In this document: positions 35,158 through 46,208 of the stretch, in pieces
Layout of the letters: each line of letters starts with the position of its first letter
Position numbering within the stretch: the first letter of the stretch is position 1
DNA from: Aspergillus flavus
Taxonomy: Eukaryota > Ascomycota > Eurotiomycetes > Eurotiales > Aspergillaceae
Direction of reading: 5' to 3'
NCBI RefSeq assembly: GCF_009017415.1
Contig: NC_092410.1
Span: 1,178,001-1,242,000, forward strand
Length of the DNA: 64,000 nucleotides
The notes under the pieces: model-generated
Databases searched by the model: none
Told to the model about the DNA's origin: nothing
The model's input: the letters and a program-made list of their open reading frames with translations, nothing else
Position numbers and translations under genes: made by a program

Positions 35158-36608
35158 TTAAATAAACGGACATCGGCCTGTTCGTGAACTCTTCAAGTCC
35201 TGGACGTACTCCTCCAGGGATGCTCGGCCCTTGCCTTCGAAGTACTTGGGCCCTACATCAGGTGTATAGTAGCCCCGGGGGTAATACTTATCGCCTTCAT
35301 CGCCTGGAAGAGGCCGGCCCATAGCCCAGGTAAGCCAAGCGACAGGGCCCCAGCGGTTCCGGAAAGTAGGCGCGACGTAATAGGGTGCCGCATCCCACTG
35401 GGTGATGAAAATGCGATCATTCCGGTCCGGCTGCTCAGTGAAGGCAGTGAAACGGAGGAAATAAGGCCGGGGGAGCGACAGGTAACGTAACACAAAGCGG
35501 CGAACGGACAGAAGCGACGAGAACAGTTTGGCATATGATGCCGGGGGAGGGTCATACCTAGCCTCAGGTTAGTCGTTACACGAGCAACCGTCTTTGGGTT
35601 GTACTTACAGCATCGCACGTCGTAGGCGGTCATCCATCATGAACGAGACGAAGTGCAGACCGATCTGCTGGAACGGCTTCGGGACCATGTACAGTAGCAC
35701 GGCCGTAGTCTGATCCGCGGTCTCCCGATTCGTGGCATGGGGAACCATGTACTTAGCTTCGTACTCTTCACTCCAGGCCGTGATCTCCTCCAGCCACTGG
35801 AGGCCATCGCGGAATCCCGTCTTATGCGATGGAAATGCCTCGTAACTGATTGCAAGACCATCGCCGACGCTCTTCCAGAACGTGCCGATAGCACACTTCT
35901 CGAGGTCGGTCAGCTTTCTCCACTCGTACTTCTCGATGAACCGGATGGGTTCGAGGGCAAACAAGCCAAGGGTGTAGAGCATATCATTCTCGGAAATCTT
36001 TCCCGAGGTGCGATAGCCATTGTGAAGCCAGCGAGTTCGAGCGATCGCAGTAATCGTGCGCTTAGAAGATGGGGCGTTGCCCATAAATTCCTGGACCAAG
36101 GCGCTTGTGTCTGCGTAACGCTTGTAAGATGTCTCCGGATTCGAGAATTGACTGGTCTTGGTGAGCAGCCCGGAGATGGTGGGGATTCCGTAAGTCTTCA
36201 CTGGGTCAATTTAGGTTACCAGATAATCCACAAAAAAAGTATAAGAAACCAATCAAATGGAAAAAGGAGCCGCACCCTGAAGAGAGCAAATTGGAGGGCT
36301 TTAACATAGAGGAACGGGAATTCCAGCTGCAAAAGCACCTTCTGGATTTCCCAGGCCTCATCGTCGGTCATTTTAGCCAGGGATGCCCGGTTGGGGAACT
36401 TGTACTTTTGATGAAGCCATTGTACCCGGCGAAATCGGAGCAATGAGACCAGTAATGGATATGCTATCAGGATCGCGAGGACATACGGAAGAAGCTGGCG
36501 AGGAGGAGTTATGTCTAGAATTGCTTGTGGGACTGAATTGGTAACGCCGCTGTTAATGCCGGCCGTGACGGCTTGGCTCTCATTCACCATCGCTTCGCCA
36601 AATGTCAA
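35158..36608 (-). CDS. ER-bound oxygenase, MpaB/DUF2236 family
   Basis: Predicted 439 aa in three exons: 36608-36276, 36195-35609 and 35557-35158. The first intron uses a GAAG acceptor and the second is 51 nt. An N-terminal membrane anchor covers about residues 39-58 (LLPYVLAILIAYPLLVSLL). The conserved family core follows, with LQFALFRTYGIPTIS across the first splice, RTRWLHNGYRTSGKIS, DMLYTLGLFALEPIRFI and near the end YYTPDVGP. The family includes MpaB, which cleaves the farnesyl chain in mycophenolic acid biosynthesis, and is related to the haem-containing latex-clearing proteins. No polyketide or prenyltransferase gene is nearby, so a function in secondary metabolism is not supported. 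Many Eurotiales carry several such orphan genes. Confidence 0.85.
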
Positions 36609-37919
36609 ACAAAACCTGGATTGTATGCCGTGGAGTCTATATCAGCTGATCTGACAGGGGTATTCACCACGGAACTCATAAGCCTCGAACCACAAAAACC
36701 CGGTCAAGATGGTGAGCACTAGACTTCGTTAAATAAGATCTCAAGGGATGCGGAGGAGCAAAGACGATCACAGGATCGTTAGAACTCGTGTTCAGCTCGC
36801 CAAGAAGTTTAGCTTGACATAATAGAATCCGTGCATAATTACTTCTGCATAGTCCCTCCATTTATACTATGCAAACAAACTTAGTACGAAGTATCTAAAG
36901 AGTAATAGCAAAGTCTACTATTGGGCAATATTGCATTGTCTAGTGTTCCAATATTGTCTTAGTGTGGCAAGCCGAGGTCCTACACCGAGGACTATATGAT
37001 CTGATGGCCATTCTTCATCGACAAGCCTAAACGTTTCCCCACAACCTAAATATTCCAGGTGCACTGCCGAGTATCGAAGGACCTCGGTAGGAACACATGA
37101 GAGAGGGGAAGCTTTTAAACTCCACCAAGTGAAATGGTCGAGTTCTCCATATGCTAGAAAATATTCACATTCTTATTCTAAGACAACATACATAATAGCA
37201 ATACATCTAGAGCTTTCATTAACTATGCCAGGCAAGGTACTTGCTACCTGCTGACATCTGTACCCTAACCATTGGGCAGCTGATCTAGCTATCCACTTAT
37301 GGACTAGTTTCATCTTCGCCCGTCATTTCCTCTTCTGGTTGTTAACATTTACTTCTAACTTCATCACATACTGAGCACATTCATCTCTTTCTTGCATAAA
37401 ATTGAATCACTACAGCCTACGTACCTCGAAGGGTCTATGTGTCACTCTCTGCTGAGTGAAAGCTTATCTGATCTATTAACCAAAACAGCCAAGTCCACCA
37501 GAAAACGTCCTTGAGACAGAGATATACTACTACCGTGGAGACTGGTTAGAGATCATGAGAGGTAACACATACGTACTTATAAGCAATGCAACTGGAGCAC
37601 ATAGCTTCCATATTCACTCTGATTCTTTAAGAAGTAAATATTCCCTGTCTTGCAAAAGTCTGTCTGTTTTTGTAGCAAAAAGAGAAGCTTCTAACATGCA
37701 GCTTCAGTCTAGTCTATGGTACACCGTGTACGATGACCGGTCATGCGTACGTACGTACAGAGCTTATTGACTGGAAGTCTTACCTTCAGCAATCTCGTGA
37801 AAAGCATCTATCTGAGGTCTCTGAAGCAAAATCCCACATGTATAACGGATGACTCCAATCTTAGACAGGTGGATCACCATGAACGCATGTGGATGGCATC
37901 TCATGGAAGCAATGTTCTC
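36609..37919. other. intergenic
   Basis: About 1.3 kb between the oxygenase and the permease 3' end. A short (CGTA)n run is present at 37743-37757. No gene is recognised. Confidence 0.55.
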
Positions 37920-39662
37920 TCAGCGTCCAAGCACCCTCAACTCCAACATTCTCAGTGGAGGGAAGGCGAGAGCCGTGAAACCGAAACCGAGCCAGATTCC
38001 CAAATCACAGCCTCCATTGACTGCTTTCCCAATCGGCCCCGTATAGTACACTTGATCCTATCAGGAAACAGGGAATGGGTTAGCACTGGCCTCAAGCAGA
38101 TGGATCAGAGATATACTATACCATCCCTACAATTGCCCCCGCCCAACCAACCAGAAAAGCTAGGGCAGCAGCAACTCCTACCGGCAGCTTCTGTCGACAG
38201 TTCCACGCGGACCAGTCATAGCCTTTGCTACGTCGAAAGAGCAGGTCTTCCTCCGCAACAATGGTGAACCAGATGATGATCCAATAACCAATCAGGGGGA
38301 GGAAGCTCTTGAAAATCTCGTATAGGAAATCTCGTCCTCCAATGGCGCATGCCGTGTATATCACTGTCGTCGTAACAGTGAAGACAGGACGTGGAATTTT
38401 CGACCAAACATTGCCGAGCATCTGGAAATTCATAGCCATTGAATAAGATCCGGGAGCATTACTGGAGACCACTGTCACGACATTGATGAACGCACAGAAT
38501 TTGCCAAAGCCTCCAAGTCTGCCATAACCAGCCATCAATAGACTCGCCGGTGTACCATCATAGGTTTCAGCCCACTTTGGGTTTTTCGCCACTCCGCTTC
38601 CTAGACCAACTCCAAGGAGAAGAGTAATGATCATAGCCAAGCATCCTCCCATCGTGGTCATTGACCATGTCCTCCATCGCCTAATAGTCGGCGGATAGTA
38701 GACATAGTAGTCTGCAGCTAACGGTGCCCATGCGAGGGCTACAGATAAACAAAGAGAGAAGAATGCCAGACGTTTGGCATTGACCTCGCCTGAGGATCCG
38801 ACCGACGGACTCTGAAAATCAAACTGTGGTCCTGCCGACCCGGTGATGATGCAGAGTACCAACAACTGCGGGAACCAAGCATATCTGCGGTTTTCACATT
38901 GCTGAGTTAGTACCAGCGAATCTGACAGAGGCAGGCACCAACGCATGCTTCATACCTCTCATAATATTGGAAGATCTGCATTCCAAATGTAGCCATCACC
39001 AAGCTTGCAAGCGCGACAATGATAATACCAACAACGACGGATACGGCTCCACCTGATATTTTTGAGAGTAACTGCCCGCCGATCATACAATTCATCATCC
39101 CATAACCCAAGTTTGTAAGCACATTCAGCGAGCAGCACACCTTGCTAGGGTAGTACCCCATAAAATATCGGGCAACTATCTATCGACGACAAGTGAGCTG
39201 TATGTACTTCTTTCCGTCCATAACGGGGACAGGGGTGAACAGAGATCAAACGCAACGGATGAACCATACAAGAGTACGATTCCCACTTCTGGGTCCCCAA
39301 GTGCTCATATACCCAACTGCCATACCCCCCAAAAGATTTCCAAATATTGCGCAAAGAGCAGCATCTGCAAAGCTCAGCTTCATTACAAGCGTGCCCAATG
39401 ATCCAACCACCATATTGTTCAAGGCCATCCCCATACTGAACCACATAAGCAACATATGAAATGATGCTGATGGGCTAGTCTTCAGGCGTTCCTCAACTGG
39501 TATCGGCTCAATGCCACGCGCCTCGAGGCCCTTGATACTTCCCGCCCATCTCTGGTACCTCGATCTGTGACTTCCATTAAGGGGAGTCTGATCTTCTAAA
39601 TCCTCTTGTGTAACACTCTGAAGAGATGGGGATATACGAGCTTTTTCAGCCTCAGACATCAT
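37920..39662 (-). CDS. fcyB: purine-cytosine permease, NCS1 family (Fcy/FcyB-like)
   Basis: Predicted 505 aa in four exons: 39662-39270, 39179-38956, 38884-38122 and 38057-37920. The final exon, about 45 residues, lies downstream of a 64-nt intron and restores the last membrane segment. Twelve hydrophobic helices are apparent after a ~60-residue cytosolic N-terminus containing GIEPIPVEER, a segment shared by fungal Fcy permeases. Other landmarks are GPRSGNRTL, VARYFMGYYPSK in the first transport region and SSNAPGSYSMAMNFQ further on. Relatives carry cytosine, adenine, guanine, hypoxanthine and 5-fluorocytosine by H+ symport at the plasma membrane. FcyB is the best-known Aspergillus member; orthology is inferred from overall features only. 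Confidence 0.88.
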
Positions 39663-41924
39663 GCTGGCTTTCAGGACGGGTTGTCGCTTGGTAAAAGGAG
39701 CCGGATCTGCCTACTTCTCTGCTCCTTCTTGTCAGAAACAGTAAAGTGGAAGCTTGACCGAGCTACAAGTTGCCGAAAGAAGATAGTCAGGAAAGACGAA
39801 CAACGTTTCACGGTATATATAGGGACACAGAGATGTGCAGGAGAGAAAGGGGAAATTGAGGGAAGGAGTATGTTGCTCACACAGTGCTACAAGTTTGACA
39901 TCACCCTATCACCTGCCCTACCTGATGCTAGCATTCCACAGCTGGTGTGTACACGGTATCAGGACCCTGCCGCACGGCCCTATCTGCTAATCTCATTGAA
40001 CAGGCACTCATGATGCAGGTCATCATAAAAAATAAGTTCAACCCCATCCATGGGAAGTGAAGGGAGCCCAGCGCCAAACAAGGGCTCGGTATTTTCGGGT
40101 TTATCAAAATTCCCATCACATCTATGACTCTCCAGTCAACTTTTTAGCTCAAACACCCGAATCGGCTCTATTACATTCAAGCTAATGCGGCGCAGATCGT
40201 CCGGGTTCCGTGATTTGTTACATCACCATGCCCGTTACATTCCATTACTCATATTGGTATTAAGCTCTCTCCAACACGGTCGTCTGGTATGCACCAGCCA
40301 AGCAAGGAGAGACAGTGGGAAAGGTGCAACGTAGCTCAAGGTCTGAGGATCCGGGCAGTTCGAAAGAAAAGAAAAAGAAAAAAAAAATCCCCCGAGCTCA
40401 TACTAGCCCACTTGCAAGAAAGTTTGACAAGTATGGATATGATGCTATGATCATCCCTCGAAGCTGATTCGAGGTAATTTTTTGTCAACGCAAGGCCTCA
40501 ACAGGCACCATGAATCTTTCAGCTCGCCACTATGCTGCCTACAAGTGGTTCCTTTTACTAAATCTGAAATACACGCTCTTGCAGATCACACATGACCTAA
40601 TTATGACTACCGCACCAGTGGAACATTGCATAATACTGCTAATGGATGCATCAGGTTTCCTTTGTTTCAGCCAGTATCGTGATCACTAAAAAGAACCGCA
40701 GTTCGATCTCGAGTCATGTCGTGCATAACCCGTGGGCCTAGTGAAACAGTACCATCGATTCCCGAACTACACTCAGAGAACAGAAACTTCAAGAGAATAA
40801 GGCCGTGCCTATCTCGCATGGTTATGCCAAACACAGCGCTCCAACTTCCTCTTCAGAACCCCCATAGCGAACTATCCAAGTAAACCTATCCAATACACCA
40901 AGGGAACTCTCGAGCATTCAAAATAAACACAATATAGCATCTACCTACTCAAAACACGCCACACCAAGAGGAACCAAGAAAATGAATAAATAAAATAAAA
41001 CAAAAAGAAAGAAAGAAAAAAGAAAAGCTCTTCCCTTGACGATCTAATGTCCCTAATAGGAAACTAGCAATGTCTCATTGACATCAACGAAGCCAGTTTT
41101 GTTGAATATTTTAGCTTTTTATACAGCCGTATCATCCAGGAATGAAGAATCAAGTTTATCAAACTTGTACTCATGCTTCAATACTTTCAATACAATTGAC
41201 ACGCTAGACAATTGAACCACCAGAATATCCCCATAAGAATAAACACCAAAACCACGATTAAATACTACAAACACTTACTTAGACTAGAACTACAGAGAGA
41301 AGATAAACCAAAACAGTAGATCCACATTCACCAGCTATAATAGTACAAATCCCGGTAGTACCAAGATCCTCCCATACCAAAGACCCAAACCACCAAAGAA
41401 AACGAAGCCAATCCGTAGAAAAAAGATATTAAGAAGATAGAAATTGAAGACCAAGTTTTTAACAATGATTAAACCATCCCCAACACCCAATAAAAGGGGG
41501 GGAGTAATACTGAATATGTACAAAGTAAACAAAAAACAAAACACACGAGCCACCTCACTTGCGCCGACACCGAACATACACTGGAATGAGTGTCTATATG
41601 ATAACAAAACGAGACCTTTTCAACCGTTGTACGCCCGACGGATCGTTAGACTAAAATCATACAATCCAGCAAATGACAGATAGTCGAAACCCCGGGAAAG
41701 AGATAGGGAATCTATAAGCACAGGGAAAAGCAGAAAGGGCTAAAAAATGCACTAAGTTACTTTATCGCGAGAGGACAGCCGACCCAGGACTATAAAACAA
41801 AGCAACATATCAAAAAAGCAAATCAACGACAGGATCATAATACATCGTTGTGAAGTGGGCGGTCCTAATAATTAAGACCGTTAACGTATCAGAGGTATTA
41901 TTAAGGGGTTAACTGGGTCTCCGG
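39663..41924. other. intergenic
   Basis: About 2.3 kb without a credible gene. AT-rich and A-rich tracts are frequent (for example 40367-40388 and 40980-41027). The right part is the 3' side of the Ca2+-ATPase. Confidence 0.6.
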
Positions 41925-44900
41925 TCAACTTTCGTTTCGGGATGCGGACCGGCTGTGAGCGGACCGACTGTGTGCAGATGTTGACCTTATGCTGCGGCTA
42001 GATGGAGCCCGTGCAGGAGGAGCATGCTCAAAGTACGGTAGGAGGTCTGGGTTCTGGCTTGGGGGCGTCTTCGACGATGAAAGATAGTCTCCCACGATCC
42101 GATCGTCTGCTGCTGTCTTGGGGTGAATTTCAATGCCTTGCTGGTTTTCCAAGCCACCGTGTGGAGTGGAATCGAACTTGAATGGCTCTCCCTCTGTTGG
42201 CGCTCTTTCAATAGGCGACCAGCCTGCAATACTTCCAGCAACTATACCCGCCATGGCCGTAGCAGGTCCAAATGCAGAGTTCGAGCGAGATCGAGCTCGT
42301 TTCCTTGACCGCGACTCTGGAGTAGGGGGCTGAGATGGGGTACTGCTGTGTTCATTGACAGGTGTTCCAGGGACCGAGTTTTCTCTTGACCGTGATGACC
42401 TTGAGCCGCTCCGTGATCTTGGAAGGAACTCTTCAGGATGCTGCAATTTGTGCTTCAGGTGTCTCAACCGACCTCCCCGGACCCTCTTCAGGAATTTGAG
42501 TTGATCCCGAATCTCAGTCAGAGCAGGGTTCCACTCAAAGCGATCCTCGTCAGAAACCAGAAGCTCGGGAGCCTTTTTGCGGCTGAAGAAGGTGGGGATG
42601 AGTTTCTCAATGAGTGCATCTGGAATCAGCCGAATGATGACTGCAATTGGAAGAGAGATCACGCCAATGATCAAACAGACTCCCCATTGCGCACCGTTTA
42701 TTCTGGTGACAGAGAAGGCATGGCCACCAACAAAAACGATCAAGACCTGCCCACCCATGATGATGAACTGGATTCCAAGGAACCACCAATTGCGGAGCAT
42801 GCCTTCAAAGATATTGAAACCATTGTCCAGGCGGCGAGAGTTCCACTGGTTGAAGATCTGCATCCAAACGAAGGCATTGAATACAACTGTAGAGAGTACC
42901 TGGCCTTCGTAACCGAAGTGGCCTCCTGCAAAGTTCAAGACAAGCGTGACGGCCATTTGATAGATACTTTGGCCGAGGATCATTTTCCACATTGTGAGGG
43001 TGATAAGCGGCGCGGATTTGGGTTCGGGTCTGCGGTCAAGAACATGTGGAGAGGGCGGATCAGTCGCTAGAGCAAGCGCTGCGAAAGTGTCCATGATAAG
43101 ATTAACCCATAGAAGTTGTACTGCCGTAAGAACCGATTCTTCGGTGTCACTAGCCACGGCCGAGATGAATGTTAGGAGGACCGCAGTGATATTGACTGTA
43201 ATTTGGAATTGCAGAAACTTCTTGACCGCATCGTTCACAGTCCTACCCCAGGCCATAGCCTTGATGATCGAGGTGAAGTTATCGTCCATCAGGATGATAT
43301 CTGACGCCTCCTTTGCCACTTCGGTGCCAGCAATTCCCATGGAAAACCCAACGTCTGCTGTCTTAAGAGCCTGGGCATCGTTTGTTCCATCACCGGTAAC
43401 CGCAACCGTCTCACCTAACTTCTTCAGATGAGTAACCAGGATTTTCTTATCATCAGGGCTAGATCGGGCCAAAACCTGCAGTCGAGGGATAATCTGGTGA
43501 ATCTGAGCGGAGCTAAGTTGGCGAAATTTGGGTCCTTCAATTGCAATTCCTCCAGGCGTAAAGATACCACACTCTCCAGCAATAGCCTTAGCCGTGTTAA
43601 TATTATCTCCGGTCACCATTCGGACAAAAACACCAGCTTTCTGGCATTGTTGAACGGATTCTGTCACACCAGCTCGGAGGGGATCCTGGATGCCAAATAC
43701 CGCGAACATGGTCATGTCCTTGAATACGGCGTCAAAATCCCCGAGGCCACTATCTTTTTCCTGCTTGCGTACCCCTTCGGGCGGCCACTGACTGAAATCG
43801 CGGTATACTAAGCTGATAGCTCTCAAGGACTTGGCCGCATACCGATCAATCGTCGTATTCAAGGTTTCCTTATCGTCACCGGACATCGGGCGATTAGACA
43901 AATCTTTTGTTGGATCGGAGATGATACGCGTAGATTTCGCAGCCAGAATCTCCGCTGCACCTTTGACCAACATCCTGTACTTTCCAGGTCCCATTTTGAT
44001 CACTACAGCCATACACTTACGACCGGAATCAAAGGGCACCATCTGAGCGATTTCTGCGTTAGCCCGTGCCTCACTAAGCGAACCGAGAGCGAGATAGGTT
44101 CTTGCGAAACCCAAAAGCGCTGTTTCGGTCTTTGAACCAATAAACGTCATAGCCCCCTCCTGTTCTCCTTCAAATGCTGTGGAGTTCAGCACGATTGAGT
44201 CGAGTAAGAGCTGCTTGACTGGAGCAGAAAGACTTTTGGCAAACTCAGACGGTGACAAGGCATTTGAAACTTCGGTTGCGTCGCCGTTCTCATCCGTTCC
44301 ATTGGAGGAGGCACCAGCATCCTTAACGAACCTAAAGCTCGTTCCCAAGGTGGCAGCAACGGCAGTCATTTTGTTTTCCGTCAAGGTGCCTGTTTTGTCG
44401 GAACAAATCGTTGTCGCGTTCCCCATAGTCTCACAGGCCCGAAGCAGCCGCACCAGGTTGTTGTCCTTGAGCATGCGTGTTGTGGCAAAGGCGAGCGCTA
44501 GTGTGACAGCCAGAGGTAATCCTTCAGGAACAGCAACTACGATGACTGTCACAGCAACAATGAAAATTCTCAGGAAAGCTTGACCTTTCTCATCGGCACC
44601 GTCATAGGTTTTCAGCTGAGCGAGGAATTTGATAAACAACACAACAAACAACAATAATCCGGCGGCAAGACCGAGTTTGGCAATATATTCAGCAAGGACA
44701 TTCAGCTTCGACTGCAGCGGAGTCGTCTGGCCCTCGTCCTGGAGGGACATCATAGTTTTCCCGTATGTTGAATGAACTCCAACGGATGTGACCATGAATG
44801 TCCCCACTCCTTCGGAGACTTTTGCGCCAGACACGATGAAAGGGTCTTGCTTCGAGAGGTTTTCATGTTGCTCAATAGCCCGGAAGACTTCGTTGGCAGC

Positions 44901-46208
44901 AGTCTTGCGTAATACATCCGACTCGCCTGTCGCGGAAGACTCATCACACTTGACATCGTGACCATTGATGAAAATACCGTCGACTGGGATTACATCACCG
45001 GGTTCGAGATGCATGACGTCGCCGACCAGGACATCCTGAATTGGAATCTCCAGTGTTTTCCCAGAACGAACCACTTTAACCTGTCGGTCATCCTTCTTTT
45101 TGTTCAATTTCACAAATTGGCGCTCCTTCTGCCAGTCATTCGCCGCCCCCACTACCACCACAATGACAATGGCCACAATAATAGCGACACCTTCGACCCA
45201 TTCCACTTTGGGTTCGCCGTTCTTGGCTGTTACAGACTGGTAGATGCCAAGAGCGAGGGAAATAATAGCAGCAACCGTTAGTAGAATCAGGACCTTGTCG
45301 TTATATGCAATCCAAGCCAACTCAAGGATACTTTTAGGCTTTCTTTCAGGGAGTTTATTGTTTCCAAAAACACGTTTCCGGTCAGTGTAGCCATTGTCAG
45401 GTTGTTTCGCAGGTTCTGTGCCAGATCTCGTCGGTTGCCGCGGGGGCTGGGAAAAAGACCCTTGTGTCGATTCCTCCGAAGCGATTGACGTTGCATCCTC
45501 AAAGCTCACGGTTCCATCCAACGCGGTCTCATCCATACTCAACCCACTGTTAATGTCAGTCCGTAGCCCCTTCTCTAATCCACGAAGGCCACCTAGGGCA
45601 TGGAAGGCGCCGAGATTTTTTGGGTTTAGGAGCTTATTTAGCTGACCCGGTGAGAAGGCGAACTTGTTGTTTTCCACCGTAAACTCATCCTCGCGGCCTG
45701 GATCTGGCTTAAGGGCATCCTCATCATTGATGACCATATTCTTCGTCAAATCTGCACGAGAACCATGAGATGCTGTTGGGACATAGGTATCACCGCCATA
45801 TGTGCTGGATGACTGATGTGTGTCCTCCGACTCCAATGAGTTCCCGCGGGATCTAGTGCCGGGCACCGCCAGGTAATTCGAATGGGACACGGAGTCGTTC
45901 ATCTTGTGTGTAGGAGACGATACGTTGTGCGGAGAGGTCGGTCGACTCTCGTGATCCCGTGGATCAGATGTGAAAGAGCGTATTGAGCCACCCGAATGGC
46001 CATCCAAGGGCGAAACACTGCCGCTGTTCAAGAGAGCGCTCGTATCATTGGCATAGGCATTTTCGCTGGAGACTTGTAACGTGGGATGCGCCGTACTCGG
46101 TGAGATCTCTTCGTTCAGGTCAGTATTAATTTTGATTTCGGGGGCCTGCGGTCGTTGCAGGGGTTGCGACTGCTTCGAATCGTTTGCGTTCGATTTGGAA
46201 TCCGACAT
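41925..46208 (-). CDS. pmc1: vacuolar/plasma-membrane-type Ca2+-ATPase (PMC1 family, P2B)
   Basis: A single uninterrupted frame of 1427 aa. It begins with a ~280-residue Ser-rich cytosolic extension that includes ELNKLLNPKNL, typical of fungal PMC pumps. The P-type ATPase core follows, with the actuator loop TGESDVLRK, PEGLPLAVTLALAF in M4, the phosphorylation site CSDKTGTLTENK (Asp near residue 603), KGAAEI in the nucleotide domain, MVTGDN and GDGTNDAQALK (near 935). The C-terminal ~190 residues are basic and Ser/Arg-rich. The pump uses ATP to move cytosolic Ca2+ into the vacuole and is usually a calcineurin/CrzA target. The lack of introns stands out next to its intron-rich neighbours. Confidence 0.95.
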   Translation of the reverse strand: MSDSKSNANDSKQSQPLQRPQAPEIKINTDLNEEISPSTAHPTLQVSSENAYANDTSALLNSGSVSPLDGHSGGSIRSFTSDPRDHESRPTSPHNVSSPTHKMNDSVSHSNYLAVPGTRSRGNSLESEDTHQSSSTYGGDTYVPTASHGSRADLTKNMVINDEDALKPDPGREDEFTVENNKFAFSPGQLNKLLNPKNLGAFHALGGLRGLEKGLRTDINSGLSMDETALDGTVSFEDATSIASEESTQGSFSQPPRQPTRSGTEPAKQPDNGYTDRKRVFGNNKLPERKPKSILELAWIAYNDKVLILLTVAAIISLALGIYQSVTAKNGEPKVEWVEGVAIIVAIVIVVVVGAANDWQKERQFVKLNKKKDDRQVKVVRSGKTLEIPIQDVLVGDVMHLEPGDVIPVDGIFINGHDVKCDESSATGESDVLRKTAANEVFRAIEQHENLSKQDPFIVSGAKVSEGVGTFMVTSVGVHSTYGKTMMSLQDEGQTTPLQSKLNVLAEYIAKLGLAAGLLLFVVLFIKFLAQLKTYDGADEKGQAFLRIFIVAVTVIVVAVPEGLPLAVTLALAFATTRMLKDNNLVRLLRACETMGNATTICSDKTGTLTENKMTAVAATLGTSFRFVKDAGASSNGTDENGDATEVSNALSPSEFAKSLSAPVKQLLLDSIVLNSTAFEGEQEGAMTFIGSKTETALLGFARTYLALGSLSEARANAEIAQMVPFDSGRKCMAVVIKMGPGKYRMLVKGAAEILAAKSTRIISDPTKDLSNRPMSGDDKETLNTTIDRYAAKSLRAISLVYRDFSQWPPEGVRKQEKDSGLGDFDAVFKDMTMFAVFGIQDPLRAGVTESVQQCQKAGVFVRMVTGDNINTAKAIAGECGIFTPGGIAIEGPKFRQLSSAQIHQIIPRLQVLARSSPDDKKILVTHLKKLGETVAVTGDGTNDAQALKTADVGFSMGIAGTEVAKEASDIILMDDNFTSIIKAMAWGRTVNDAVKKFLQFQITVNITAVLLTFISAVASDTEESVLTAVQLLWVNLIMDTFAALALATDPPSPHVLDRRPEPKSAPLITLTMWKMILGQSIYQMAVTLVLNFAGGHFGYEGQVLSTVVFNAFVWMQIFNQWNSRRLDNGFNIFEGMLRNWWFLGIQFIIMGGQVLIVFVGGHAFSVTRINGAQWGVCLIIGVISLPIAVIIRLIPDALIEKLIPTFFSRKKAPELLVSDEDRFEWNPALTEIRDQLKFLKRVRGGRLRHLKHKLQHPEEFLPRSRSGSRSSRSRENSVPGTPVNEHSSTPSQPPTPESRSRKRARSRSNSAFGPATAMAGIVAGSIAGWSPIERAPTEGEPFKFDSTPHGGLENQQGIEIHPKTAADDRIVGDYLSSSKTPPSQNPDLLPYFEHAPPARAPSSRSIRSTSAHSRSAHSRSASRNES

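Noticed and set aside
42438..43070. 210-codon plus-strand frame inside the Ca2+-ATPase
   Set aside because: It is antisense to the well-supported Ca2+-ATPase coding sequence and has no protein features.
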